Part shown: piece after piece, positions 1 through 11,069 of the stretch
Layout: every line of letters begins with the position of its first letter
Position numbering within the stretch: position 1 is the stretch's first letter
DNA from: Harmonia axyridis
Taxonomy: Eukaryota; Arthropoda; Insecta; Coleoptera; Coccinellidae
Direction: 5' to 3'
Length of the DNA: 64,000 nt
Assembly (NCBI RefSeq): GCF_914767665.1
Contig: NC_059504.1
Span: forward strand, 24,282,001-24,346,000
Notes under the pieces: model-generated
Told to the model about the DNA's origin: nothing
Database searches by the model: none
Seen by the model: the letters and a program-made list of their open reading frames with translations, nothing else
Position numbers and translations under genes: made by a program

Positions 1-2240
1 TGTGTTTCGCAAAATATGTCGTGTGAAACGGCTACTATAATCGAAATATATTGTCTATTCTCGAGTTGGTATTCGTTAGGATTATATTACGAATAATATT
101 TTTTTATCTATAACTATAACCAGAGCGCTGCATTTTGAAGAATTGATTGTCATTTCACTGAGCTTGACTTGACTGTTTTTTTTTTTTGGTGAACGTGCAA
201 GAACGTTGATATGAAAATGATCACAATATGGCAAAAGGCCATAAAACGATTATATCACTTCGTCAAAGGTATATTCACTCATCAATACGCCGTATCTATG
301 GGAAATTCACGGATTTCATTGGTTCTTCGAAATATGACCAACACTTGAATATTCGATACCTTGGCAAGCACAAGGGATATATGAAGGACTATTACCCGAA
401 AAAAATTGAGTGAAATTTTAATTGTTTTTTTAGGGTCGTAGGCAATGTTATTTTCGTATTTTTTCTCATCGACATCGTCATTGATTAAATAATATAATAT
501 TTTCATCGACCGAATTCACCAACTTCACCAATAGAAAAAATTTTGATTTTTTCAATCGAGGAAGCTTATTATATTTTTGAACTTTGTTAAATGGTTGTTT
601 AGAAATTTAGAATATCCGATAAAACTCACTCTAAAATTAGCTCTCTCTCCTAGATGCTCTCTACAGCCCATCTGAAATAAGAAAGGTCGAAACACATATT
701 TTTTATGAATCTTCGAATTGAATATCCATTCAGACTTACTCTCCTGAAAAGTGGACTCTGTGGCCGCTGTAAATAAAAAAAAATAAAACAAAAATTAGCG
801 AATGAAGAAATTTTTGGTGTAGTTTTAACTGGAATAGGTAGAGCGAAGACGTAAAGATTAATTGATTTATATGTTTTTTTATGAGCATCATATACACTAT
901 AAAAATTACTGAAAAATGTTTTACAATTTTTCATCTCGAACAGAAACCAAAATAAATCTTAATATTTGAAACATTTTTCAAAAACTCGAGAACGAATGAG
1001 GTAAAGATGTCTAAGATTTGCTTTCTGATTTCTTATTATTTCGAAAAAAGAGATCAGAGGTCCTTGAAGATTTTTTTCTCTAGATCTTATAGATCTCGAG
1101 ATGCATTCAGTGAACATCGAATTTGTACATAATGAAATTTTCTAATCTGTAGTTCTACCTTGTTTTGTTATGATGAGATAAACTCATGAAGCCAAATATC
1201 CTACCGGATATTCTGTTTGATTAATATCTCAGGATATAATAAAATAGATACTTTAGCGGAAACTGTCTCCTTGTTAAGTAAGCAAACATGAATATCCACT
1301 TGGTGAGAAGCTTGCTAAATTAGTCCGACCAGTTCATTTCATTTCAAGATAGCAAGAAAGAGTAATAGTTTTTTCGATTGAGAAAACAGACGATGCTAGC
1401 GAATATTTAAAAAACATTACCAGAGAGTTCGAGCACTGGAGTACTAAATTAAACGATCCCTGTTCACGTGAGCCAATATCAGCGGAAAGTAGTTTAACAC
1501 TTCTACTGCAGGGAGTCAGAAAAAAATTACAGCAACCTCGAAGACGTTGTATCGGACACATTTCTGTGAATAGGTACTGTCAGGCGATGTAGGATGATCG
1601 ATTTTTCATCGGAATCCTTCATTGGCAGACAAACGAGGGAACATTTGAAGGCCAGTTTATTGATCGTCCCTGAGATAAAGTATAATTGATTTTCAATTGA
1701 GGTGCTTCAGAACCTGTTCAACTATTTTATGTATAGGATTTGGATTTGAATTTTATTGGGCATTATGCTCAACCTTTGAATGAATAAGAATAAAAAAACT
1801 CAATTATACTCATAATAAATTTGTTGAAGCATAGAGAAAGTGCTTCCCTATGAAAAGAGTTACATCTACCTGGTTTTAAGTTGAATAAGTTGAAGATAAA
1901 ATTAGCGAAGGTATAGATAAAGATGACGTAGACGTGGATACTTTGTTCAAATAATAAAAATAAAAGAAAATCTGAATTTTTAATTTAGATGGGTATATTT
2001 CATTAATCGAGGTTAAGTTCTTCAAAGTCTGATTCATGTACTGGAATTGTTACAAAATCAACTGAGTGTTGTAACATGCTGCGTGAAGTAATGAAGAAAA
2101 AGTAGGTATGCATGATCAAACTGTGAATTCTTTTGAAACTAGAAATTGAAATGAAAAATGAGGTAACCATCTCGGAGAATGAAAACTATTAGTGTATTTG
2201 CTTTACAGCAAATTTCTTAGATTTTGAGAAAATTTAAACC
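1..2240. other. Unassigned AT-rich sequence with a diverged MITE relic
   Basis: No gene is recognised here; the open frames are short and show no family signature. The part at about 928-1070 is a diverged reverse-complement relative of the miniature element at 8563-8923. Shared landmarks are a block around 'cgagaacgaat' and a block around 'tccttgaagatt'. The rest appears unique within the window. Confidence 0.45.
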
Positions 2241-2242
2241 TA

Positions 2243-3183
2243 TTGTGGTGTTTTTTTTCGAGATATATAACTTTAAGTTGGCATTACTGTTCAAGATGGC
2301 GACCGATTCAACAGCTGTCAAGTGATTTATTCTCAGTTTGGTTTGGCAATTCATCGTGAATAGACTCACGCCTCAACAACGCTTGCAAATAGTGCAATGT
2401 TACTTCGAAAATAATGGTTCTGTGCGGAATACGTATCGCGCACTACGTCCATTTTACATTGTTTAGCGATGAAGCGCACTTCTGGTTGAATAGCTACGTC
2501 AACAAACAAAACTGCCGCATTTGGAGTGAAGCTAATCCTCAAGTGTATGTCGAAACACCGTCACATCCAGAAAAACTGACTGTTTGGTGCGCTTTATGGG
2601 CTGGTGGAATCATTGGTCCGTACTTCTTCAAAAACGATGATGGCCAGAACGTTACAGTCAATGGTGATCGGTATAGAGCCATGATTACTTACTTTTTCAT
2701 TCCTGAATTGAACAATCATGATGTCCAAGAGCTATGGTTCCAACAAGACGGCGCAACATGTCACACAGCTCGTGCCACAATCGATTTATTGAATGACACG
2801 TTTGGTGACCGCCTAATTTCACGTTTTGGACCTGTGAATTGGCCCCCAAGATCTAGTGATTTACCACCGCTAGACTTCTTTCTGTGGTGCTATGTGAAGT
2901 CATTGGTCTATGCGGATAAGCCACAAACCCTTGACCATTTGGAAGACAACAATCGTCGTGTTATTGCCGATATACGGCCACAAATGTTGGAAAAAGTCAT
3001 CGAAAATTGGACGTCCAGATTGGACTACATCCGAGCCAGCCGTGGCGGTCATAGGCCAGAAATCATATTTAAAATGTAATGCCACAAGATTATCTTGCGG
3101 ATAAATAAAATTCATGTCAATCGAATAATCCATCATTGTTTGATTGCAATTTAAAGTTCTATAGCTCTAAAAAAAACACCCTT
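2243..3183 (+). mobile_element. DD41D mariner-related transposon, internally deleted
   Basis: The element is 941 bp and sits between TA dinucleotides at 2241-2242 and 3184-3185. Its termini are imperfect inverted repeats. The left one reads gtggtgtttttttt near 2245 and continues to about 2285; the right one is the complement at about 3145-3183. Further shared positions inside the repeats are GAG, TAT and AACTTTAA. It carries one disabled transposase frame (separate entry). TA duplication and this terminal design are typical of the IS630/Tc1/mariner superfamily. Confidence 0.85.
2356..3079 (+). pseudogene. Broken transposase of the DD41D mariner relative
   Basis: Cut-and-paste transposase remnant. 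The N-terminal piece from 2356 begins with GTG where an ATG would be expected. It encodes a helix-turn-helix-type start (RLTPQQRLQIV, then ENNGSV) and ends at TAG near 2465. A deletion with a frame change joins it to the catalytic part, open from 2414 to 3079 in another frame. There, FSDEAHF holds the first Asp, FQQDGATCH the second and LPPLDFF the third. I count 41 residues between the second and third, giving DD41D spacing. About half of a normal N-terminal domain is missing, so it cannot make active enzyme, although the catalytic half is well kept and the insertion may be fairly young. Confidence 0.85.
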
Positions 3184-3703
3184 TATTTCAATTCATACAT
3201 AGTATTGGAAGAGTAATATAAAAATAAATATTGATTATGAAGTCCTTCAATTTCTACCTATGTATTTCCTAGCTCTTAACAACAGATTATCTATTGCTCT
3301 TCTGATCATATCAAGATTCTGATGTTTTCCTACGAGAGGAGTTCATTGAAAGATTTTTTTCCTACTTCGACACCCTGTATCTGGAACTCTAGTCATAGGA
3401 TTGAGTTGGACCCATATACTTTATTTTTCACGAGAACATATTCTACAACATACGAGAAATTCAGAAAAATTATCCGGTGACAATTTTTTCATTAGGCTGC
3501 TGTCTGGTCCTTTACAGATTACAGTACTTCAAGTTGAATGGACTAGTTTAGTGATGTTGATAATAACTTTATTTGACACGAAAGAATTGAAATATAGAGC
3601 AAAACCGATAAATCAGTGAAAAAATTTTGACAATCCATCAATAAATGACTGAGAAATAGATTATTTAAATTTAGGTATTTTAGCGCGGAACGTCTTTGGT
3701 CTG

Positions 3704-3711
3704 TGACGTCA
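3704..3711. promoter_or_regulatory. Perfect CRE palindrome TGACGTCA
   Basis: Full cAMP-response-element palindrome in a GC-richer block about 130 bp before the candidate start exon at 3836. A second perfect copy lies at 4255-4262. Two perfect 8-mers within 560 bp of AT-rich DNA is unusual. They could be promoter elements of the adjacent exon, or simply part of one repeat unit, since the flanks (tgtgacgtcacg) are also shared. Confidence 0.5.
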
Positions 3712-3835
3712 CGGCTCTTGCCTGTGATCGCTACACCATAAATTACGTTTAAATACTTAGCCACGCCAAGGCTCTCGCGCCGTTTGTAGTTGTACAGTGT
3801 AGTTTTAACTCGAGTTTTGTTTTTATGTCACCATA

Positions 3836-3963
3836 ATGGAAGAAGGCTTCATGAAAGGACAAAGTGACAATTTGCCTAAAATAGATATATTCGCAGTGAT
3901 GGAGTTTTTTTCTTCAAATCCATCTTTTGTCAGTGCAGAAATAAAAGGAGTTAAACTTTTCAA
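3836..3963 (+). CDS. Candidate first coding exon, acidic start, followed by a splice donor
   Basis: The ATG at 3836 opens a 42-codon frame beginning MEEGFMKGQSDNLPK and ending near SAEIKGVKLF. It runs directly into a consensus donor, GTAAGT, at 3964. The N-terminus reminds me, from memory only, of a repeat-associated insect protein family that carries a YqaJ-like recombinase domain further downstream. No second exon with that domain was found in the next kilobases, so this is either an isolated first exon of a dead copy or a gene whose later exons I cannot see. A perfect CRE lies about 130 bp upstream. Confidence 0.35.
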
Positions 3964-4254
3964 GTAAGTATCTACTTTTGAGTTTGCTTCATCATGGTTC
4001 AACTTATAACGATGATTTATTCAAGAAACGTTTCATAAACAGTTTGTAGTTGAGTACTGGTTGTTGAAGTCTACAATGGCAAAACATATTTATGTGAGGA
4101 GTAAAAAGTGAAAAGAGAAAAAAACAATTTATATGTATGTATATAGTAAGTTATTTCAGCCATCGTGTAACGAACAAAACACGACACGAACGGCACAAGT
4201 GATTGTACACCAATGAATTCGTAAGCACTCTGCCAATACCAGTCGTCTAGTGTG

Positions 4255-4262
4255 TGACGTCA
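4255..4262. promoter_or_regulatory. Second perfect CRE palindrome TGACGTCA
   Basis: Same palindrome as at 3704-3711 with matching neighbours on both sides (tgtgacgtcacg). It lies inside what would be the first intron of the candidate exon. The paired arrangement could also mark the two ends of a diverged repeat. Confidence 0.45.
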
Positions 4263-4329
4263 CGACACTTACACGTACTATGAAATTATTCTTCCAAGCG
4301 CAACTTCAAAGTCCCATAACTTTTTCATT

Positions 4330-5316
4330 TCTAGAGATATTTCAATGATTCTACCACATTTTTGTTTCATTTCACTTAAATTTTCAGAATTAATCCTTAT
4401 CAAAAAAACGAAAACTATTCCATTGTAGGCTCTGTTCCCAAAAACAAAGGAATAAAAACAAAGTTATTCATAGGAGAGATAAAAAAACTGAACCTAATAA
4501 AAAGTCACCCCATATTTTACACGCAACAACATTCGAACGCCCCTCGTATACTCTACCGGATTCACTAAAAATCACAACAGGCATCGTTTTCTGGACTCGC
4601 TAAAATCCGGATTACCCGAAATAAATAACGCAGCCGGTCCGCCATTGTCCGATAACTCTTCATAAATTTCGAGACCCATCTCCGAGCTACAAAATGTCGC
4701 CGATAAATCGTTGGCGGTAGCATCTGGCGAAAGCCCGTCGATGACCGACTCACCTCGTAAATTTGTTTCGCTTTCATTTCGAAATTCATATGCATCGGAG
4801 TGCAGCGCGTGTACGTGCATCTGTCACGCCGTTTAAGTAGTTCCATTATTTGCTGTTGCTAGGCCGGAGTAGGGATTGATGATGCCTGCTGCAGCTGCAT
4901 GAAGGGAACTTCAAGCTTATGTATGCAGAGCGGTTCTTTATCCGTTTATTCAGTATTATTGGCAAGCATTTGCCAGACCTGAATTGTAACGATTTCATTA
5001 CCTCCTGTAGTGTGATTATATTGTGATTATGGAATAATTTTTCTCTAATTCTGTGGTTATTCCGTTCATTCTTCCACATCTTGTAGAACAAAATCGTGCG
5101 AGAATATATCAGAAACGCACAGTTTTCATGGTTATATTTTATTATTCTATGTTGGCACTCCGAACTTTCCGCCACGGCTTTATCTGTCAATTCATCAATT
5201 TGCCCTAAAGAAATCAGTTCTGCCAACCAAAATTTTTCAATGCAAAAATAACTAAATTATATTTATGGAAATATTTCATTAATTTCAATGAAAATGCAAT
5301 GAATTAGAGAAAATAA
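4330..5316. other. Unassigned; GC-richer patch at about 4600-4870
   Basis: No recognisable gene. The patch at 4600-4870 has a higher GC and CpG content than its surroundings and is open on the minus strand for 93 codons (4846 to 4565). Its translation shows no family I know. It could be an untranslated or alternative exon, or an old element. Confidence 0.3.
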
Positions 5317-5442
5317 TGTATAATACTCGTACAGAAGGCTCATTCTACCACTCGTTCATTCCAAAACTCGCCACTTCGTGGCTCGCTTTTGAATTTTGAA
5401 CTCGTGGAAGAATATCAATGCCTTCTGCACTTGTATTATAAA
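5317..5442. repeat. 126-bp near-palindrome (large hairpin)
   Basis: Left arm 5317-5370 is nearly complementary to right arm 5383-5442. The outer part pairs ataatac...cagaaggc with gccttctg...gtattat. The middle pairs an 'actcgttcattccaaaa' block with 'ttttgaattttgaactcg'. The apex is itself a hairpin, GCCAC-TTC-GTGGC at 5370-5382. It could be a foldback MITE or a hairpin RNA source. Confidence 0.75.
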
Positions 5443-8100
5443 TAACTATATCGAGTGGTGTTTCCTCGAACAGATCCACTCAATTATTTCGTTAAGTTGA
5501 TAGCCTGACACCTTAACTGTCAAACCTAGAAACTTAGAATTTGCAAGGCAATTTCAGATCTCGGGAAAAACTTCCTCCTAATATCATCAGATATAATATC
5601 GATAGATATCTGATATCGAGAAATCAAAAAACCTCATATTTCAATTATAACATATCCTATCGAGTTTAAATTGAGCCGTATACAAAATTTCATTTTTATA
5701 GTGTCATTTTCGTGAAAATAGATCTGTACTTTAGTTTTATTCATAAAATATTTATATAGAATGTTCATGCCAAATTCGTAGACAATCCTATCGCCAGAAC
5801 CTTTTATATACATAGAGCTTTAGCGAGCGCATTGTGTGCTTCGATCACTAGGCTTTGAGCACTAAGCTTCATTTCTCACAAAAGAGTCGCGAATATTGAG
5901 AACTAATAATTCGATATTTCCAACACTAACCACTTTATTGGGAATTGTTGAAAGTGTTATGTAATATTATTGACTGGTAACATAACAAGTACGTCAGAAC
6001 TTTATTGAAACGAACTGATTCAAAATACAAGTGAAATTTTATGAATGAAAAAAAAAGGTGAACATAGTGAATAATCTGAAGAGAAATAACAAAATAAAAA
6101 CGAGCAAAACGAGTAATTTAAATATGGATTTTGAATTTCAAATTTTTCACGCATTTGACGATATTCAAATGAAAGTAAAAATTGAATTATTCTACTGATG
6201 ATTGATTTTATTTAACCTACTTATTGATTGAATATCAAATAGCGAAAACCTGTATGGAAATGACTAATGTAAAGAATTATTATTCTATAGTTGAAAACAT
6301 AAACATGAATATTTATTTTAGAGCTCCCATTCTCTGAACGAAATTTTCTGGGTAGCTTCAAATATCGAATGTCTCCTGTGAGTTAGTGCAAATTTGGCAA
6401 GGAGTTTCGTAAATATGGCCTTTCGAATTTGTATACCTAATAATTTCATAACTACCAATTAGATCGAAATGAAATGTTGCCTTTAGATGTCAATTAACAA
6501 TATCAAGAATCGAAAAGAATTTTATATTGATCGTCTAACCAGAACCATAAAAAATTCAAGCAGAGTAACTGGAAAGAATTGCTCATTATTTCTTTGATGA
6601 CAAAACCGACACTCTTGAAAATTTTGGGCTAGCGAATGATTCAAGTTTAAACGGAATCGACAGTACTCAGCGCGTAAGATTAAATTATTTTTGACTCCAC
6701 CAGATATTCCGTAAGTGCTGAAACACTTGTTTTTTTCAAATGAGAATGCCCCATTTTATATCATGCTCATAATCTACATGATATTCTGATTTCGAAATAC
6801 TTTTTGACGTAGGCCAATTTTTTCGATAAAATTTCATGAATAATAGCCTGAACTAACGATCATATCATATCATAGGGATTATGGTTAATTTTCAATACGT
6901 ATTCTTCTGTTTTTTTTTTCCAATTTTTCATGTAAAATAATTATTTTCTTGTCTTAACAATGGATGTATTGTTTAATAATAATAATGTGTTATTGCTAAC
7001 TGATTCTTATGGAACTTCGAAGAATAGAGGCGCAAGATAGTTTCATATTATATCATAGTAGTACAATACCAGAATGAAATATTGAAAATTCCCCTTAAAA
7101 CTAAAACTGGCGCATTCGCCATTTTGCCACATTCGTCTGAAATCGCTTCGAAAAGTTTTACATGATATTATAAAAATGCTCGATTGAGTTTGACAACTTC
7201 ATTCCAACGTAATGCTTTGATAATGCGCATGTTCAAGGTATATCAAAGTATAAATGCGCTAATCGAAGAAAAATTCCAAGAAATACAACATACAGTCACA
7301 AATATATTTGGAGAATATTTATGGAAATTGGCTGCGAACGAGAATAAGAATCAATTGAACATAGGAGCTTAGAAGAATTGACCTAGATATGAAAGAGAAA
7401 GATGGGACCGAATATAAAGAAGCAACGTTGAAGACAATGTGGAACGTTTTGTGAAAACTCTTGCAAAAATGTACTTCAATGATTGAACCATTCAACAATA
7501 TAATATTTAAATCAGCCTGAGATGCCCACATTCAATGGTGATAGATCATTTAGTAGAAAACAGCAAGGAATCTGATGTTCAGTTAAATTTTAATAAAGTC
7601 ATAAATATTCGTCAAAAAATTTTCCGCCGAATATTATTGATTAATGCCTGATAATTTTTTGCCCAATTTCCCAAGCTCTTATCTTGGTAACAGCCCAATG
7701 TAAGTAACGAGCTTTTTATACAATTCGATTATTTATTTTATTTCGTTTCAAATATTCATTATTTCAAAATGTCACGATTTGGTCATAATACTGACGAGAA
7801 TATTATTGAAATTATACAAGCAAAAAACTTTCTATCCTAATAACAACATTGATAAATGCTCAGAAAAATGTTAACAACATTCTTTCGAAATCTTTTATGT
7901 TTTTTATTAGGTACTACTGAAAATTGACCACAATATAAAGTGCAATTATAAAGAAGTATAATCCATTATTGCATATGTACTTATGTACAATGAGAGTGGC
8001 TTTCATTAACATGTTATTTCCCAACATTTTAGCGAAAACTTGGCCCACTCATCATCAAATCCAACCTGTATTACCTACAAATATATTCCATTCCATCCTC
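5443..8100. other. No gene seen; one dispersed repeat copy
   Basis: AT-rich sequence without convincing coding frames. The stretch at about 6640-6810 is a relative of 46335-46495; both contain a block like 'gacagtactcagcgc', a 'ttatttttgactc' block and 'gaaattctgatttcgaaata'-type text. A short sequence, tttcgtaaatatggc, near 6405 recurs at 15926 and 16810 and in complement near 29320. Confidence 0.45.
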
Positions 8101-8562
8101 AAAAATCGAATAATAAAAAATACGCAATGCCTCCTTTCCTAGACGGTTCACCCTTCATTTGCCCCATAAGGAGTAACGAGGCGATCGAACGACCTTGGCA
8201 ATGACCGTTCATGGCACCTCCAATCGTGTAGTTTTGTGAGGCGCAGACGCGCTCTTCTCGTTTGATGCAACATGCAACGCGTAGATAATGATTATTGGAA
8301 AACGTGAACTGGGAGGCTGGAAAGTGGCCGAACGCAACACTTTCACAGCGGCTCACGTGATACCTCCCGACCTTTCCCAATCGCGGAGCGCTAGTGTAGA
8401 GAGGGAGAAGGTTGGGGAATATCGATGAGGTCAAAAATAATGGGATCGCTGGAGCGGTCTCTGGAGGGTCAGGATACGAATAGGAGGACCATTGTTTCGT
8501 GTTACTTTCTGAAGGGGTTGATGTGGAAGTGATATTGTCAGCTGCTCGACGTATCGCATGTA
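8100..8562. other. GC-richer block of unknown function
   Basis: A compositionally distinct block that is open on the minus strand for 171 codons (8614 to 8099) but shows no recognisable domain. It is low-complexity in residue use and overlaps the neighbouring MITE, so I do not call it a gene. A conserved non-coding element or an untranslated exon remains possible. Confidence 0.3.
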
Positions 8563-8923
8563 CAGGGTGTCCCAAATAATCACTGAAAGCACTTCGAGAA
8601 CTACACGACTTCAATCTTCAAGGACCCCAATTTTTTTTCTCGAAATTATAAGATATCAGAAATCGCATAGATAATATCTATGACCGAATCAAGATATTAC
8701 CTTGATTCGTTCTCGAGTTACATGGCGTTTATGAAAAAGGACTGTTTCAAGTATTTCGCTATATCTTGGTTTCTGTTCGATGTATTCGAAACATCTGAAA
8801 CATTTTTGTCAGGAACTAGTATGGCCGATATGATACTCACAATATCATTGTGATATCATTGAAATCAGTGACAGTTTCAGAGATATAGAAAAGAGTTGGT
8901 GTTTTTTTGAATGAGACACCCTT
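8563..8923. mobile_element. 361-bp TIR miniature element (CAGGGTGTC type)
   Basis: Begins CAGGGTGTCCCAAATAA after TA (8561-8562) and ends with the near-complement GAGACACCCTT before TA (8924-8925). It is too short to encode a transposase. The terminal motif and TA duplication point to a non-autonomous Tc1/mariner-type element. A diverged reverse copy lies at about 928-1070. Confidence 0.7.
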
Positions 8924-9690
8924 TATTTTCCAACGTAGTTTTTTTAACTACAGATTTGTCGAAAAGCATTCCGTTATTGGTTTTTCAGAAGTATCATCTA
9001 ATTCGAAGATGTTTTAAAGAGTTTTTCGACTTTGATTCATTGGTAAATTGGCTGAAGCTTAGGATAGATAGAAGACACTGAGGCGAGTCAGAATAACCTA
9101 TATTTGAAGAGTCTATCTTTATAATCGAGAGTGATTTTTTGATTTAGTCAATTTCTTCAACTACCCATAAAATTCAAACACCCCTCTATATTTTCATACT
9201 ATCTAGTATGTTTAATCTCTGCAACAACATCTACTCAAGACATATACATATAGTAACTAATTTTTTTTACAGGTCTGGCCTAGGAAAACTTGATAAATAA
9301 GATTCAACCAACACAACCACTCTGTATTTAAAAATTCCTTAAATTTGAAAGGATATCAGGATGAAGGAGAGAAAAATAAAGGCAGCAAGGTATTTATCGA
9401 ACTTCAGCATGCGATTATAAAATAAAACAAGTCAAACCTGAATATTCAGATAACACAGTAATACAATTGAATTTCATTTGGTATGTATTGATTTATCAAT
9501 TTCACCAATTTAATTGAATGTTTTGGGTAACATAATTGTAACACAACAATTAAAAAGTTTGCAGAGGTCTTTGTTAGGAGAAATCAGTAATAATTTCAAT
9601 TAGTGGTACCACCACTGAAAACGATAACATCGGAATAAAATTCATAATGATTAAAAAGTAAAACAATTTATTATCGCTTATATTATATGA
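8924..9690. other. No feature recognised
   Basis: AT-rich sequence, no coding frame or clear repeat structure seen. Confidence 0.3.
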
Positions 9691-9840
9691 AAAAAGTCAT
9701 TTTATTGTTAATTTTTCAGTTTGAATATTCAATAAATACATTTTAATCTTGATGGTTTCAGCCTCTACTTGACCGAAACCATCGAAAAAAAAATTTATTC
9801 ATCGAATATCCAAACTAAAAATTAACAATGAAATGATTCC
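9691..9840. repeat. 150-bp long imperfect hairpin
   Basis: The left arm (about 9691-9765) and right arm (about 9766-9840) are inverted. The outer arms pair a 'ttgttaatttttcagtttg' block with 'caaactaaaaattaacaa', and the apex pairs gatggtttc with gaaaccatc around a short loop centred near 9764. It resembles a foldback MITE or a hairpin-RNA precursor. Confidence 0.8.
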
Positions 9841-10076
9841 TGGAAAACATAACATCTCCTTGGGAAACCCTAATGCTATAAAAAAGGCTTTGAAACACAC
9901 ACAATCTATCACAACAATCTACTTATATCTTCAAATTGAACTGTAAATTAATAATAACTATAATATTTTCTTTATTTATTGAAAATTACTAGTTATAGTA
10001 TATAGTAAATCATTTAAGATGTTTTTATTATGAGAATAAGGAAAACAAATCAATATTATTCTAATTTATTTATATA

Positions 10077-10514
10077 AAGGTCGACTCATATTATCCGACA
10101 CGTTTCGCTTCAGACACCAATGATATTTGTCGTAAACGATTCGGTTACGACAAATATCATTTGATGCGTTTCATATGAAGTAATTCACATTGTTCGTTAA
10201 CGATCGTGTCATTCGCCATCCGTTCCGTTCAGTATTCTTCGAGAGAATATTTTGTCAGACAAAATATGTTTTGTCTGACAAAATATTCTCTCCAATCCGT
10301 TCCGTCTACTATTCTTCGATAGAATATTTTGTCAGACAAAATATTCTCTCAAAGAATACTGAACGGAACGGATGGCGAATGACAGGATCGGTGACGGACA
10401 ATGTGTATCACTTCATATGAAACGCATCAAATGATATTTGTCGTAACCGAATCGTTTACGACAAATATAATTGGTGTCTGAAGCGATACGTGTCGGATAA
10501 TATGAATCGACCTT
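10077..10514. mobile_element. 438-bp foldback element made of nested palindromes
   Basis: Flanked by TA (10075-10076 and 10515-10516). The termini are AAGGTCGACTCATATTATCC and its near-complement. The two halves are inverted copies of about 200 bp. Each half holds its own smaller hairpin (gatatttgtcgtaa...ttacgacaaatatc at about 10129-10165, mirrored at 10430-10470). The centre has repeated ttttgtctgacaaaa palindromes with gagaatatt...aatattctc arms. There is no coding capacity. Structure and TA duplication indicate a non-autonomous DNA transposon. Confidence 0.88.
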
Positions 10515-10631
10515 TAGTTTCAATTTGTATCCATTTGTGAAGGACCAATTTTCAAACTTATAGAAAATTTTACAAATTTTTCATCGGAATTAATTAGATT
10601 TTGACATTTTCTCACTTCATGAATCAATTCC

Positions 10632-11062
10632 GTACATAGGCGTACGATTTTGCTTCTGCTGTATTTTTTCCGAAATTCGAGGCTTTATTGTGAAAAACTG
10701 GTTACACATTTGTGATTCAAAGTATTGTCCATCACTGTCCACTAATTTCTCCCATCTTTCGGGCAGCGTACGAATCCCGCGTTGAAAAAACTGGTCATCG
10801 TTTTTTTCAAATATGTCTTGACCACTTCCGCGACATGGGATCGAGCATACTGTAAAACCACTTTATCATGTCTCTCGTTGTATTGCGGCAGTTGATCATT
10901 CAATGCTCTGCTCCAAGCATTAATTGCGTTCGATAACGTTCGCCTATGATTTTTTTTCAGTCGGTTTTAACAACCCATAATACAATACGCTGAGATGGTC
11001 CCACCAAATAGTGAGCATGACCTTGGAACAGTGAATATTCGGTTTGGCCGTCGACGTGGAAG
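10632..11062 (-). pseudogene. Mariner transposase remnant (minus strand)
   Basis: Read on the minus strand from about 11062, the translation shows a mariner pattern: AKPNIHCSK, then WWDHLSVLYYGLLKP, then QYNERHDKVVLQ, then a jump to the C-terminal RTLPERWEKL-like block and GQYFESQMCNQFF. The second catalytic Asp (normally in HDN) is lost, since VLQ is followed directly by YARSH. The stretch with the third Asp is deleted. One frameshift lies near 10755. It is a dead, internally deleted DD34D mariner. Confidence 0.75.
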
Positions 11063-11069
11063 GATAATA

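Noticed and set aside
8099..8614. 171-codon minus-strand open frame
   Set aside because: It overlaps the end of a TIR miniature element and shows no domain, no codon regularity and no splice context. It is kept only as a GC-richer block.
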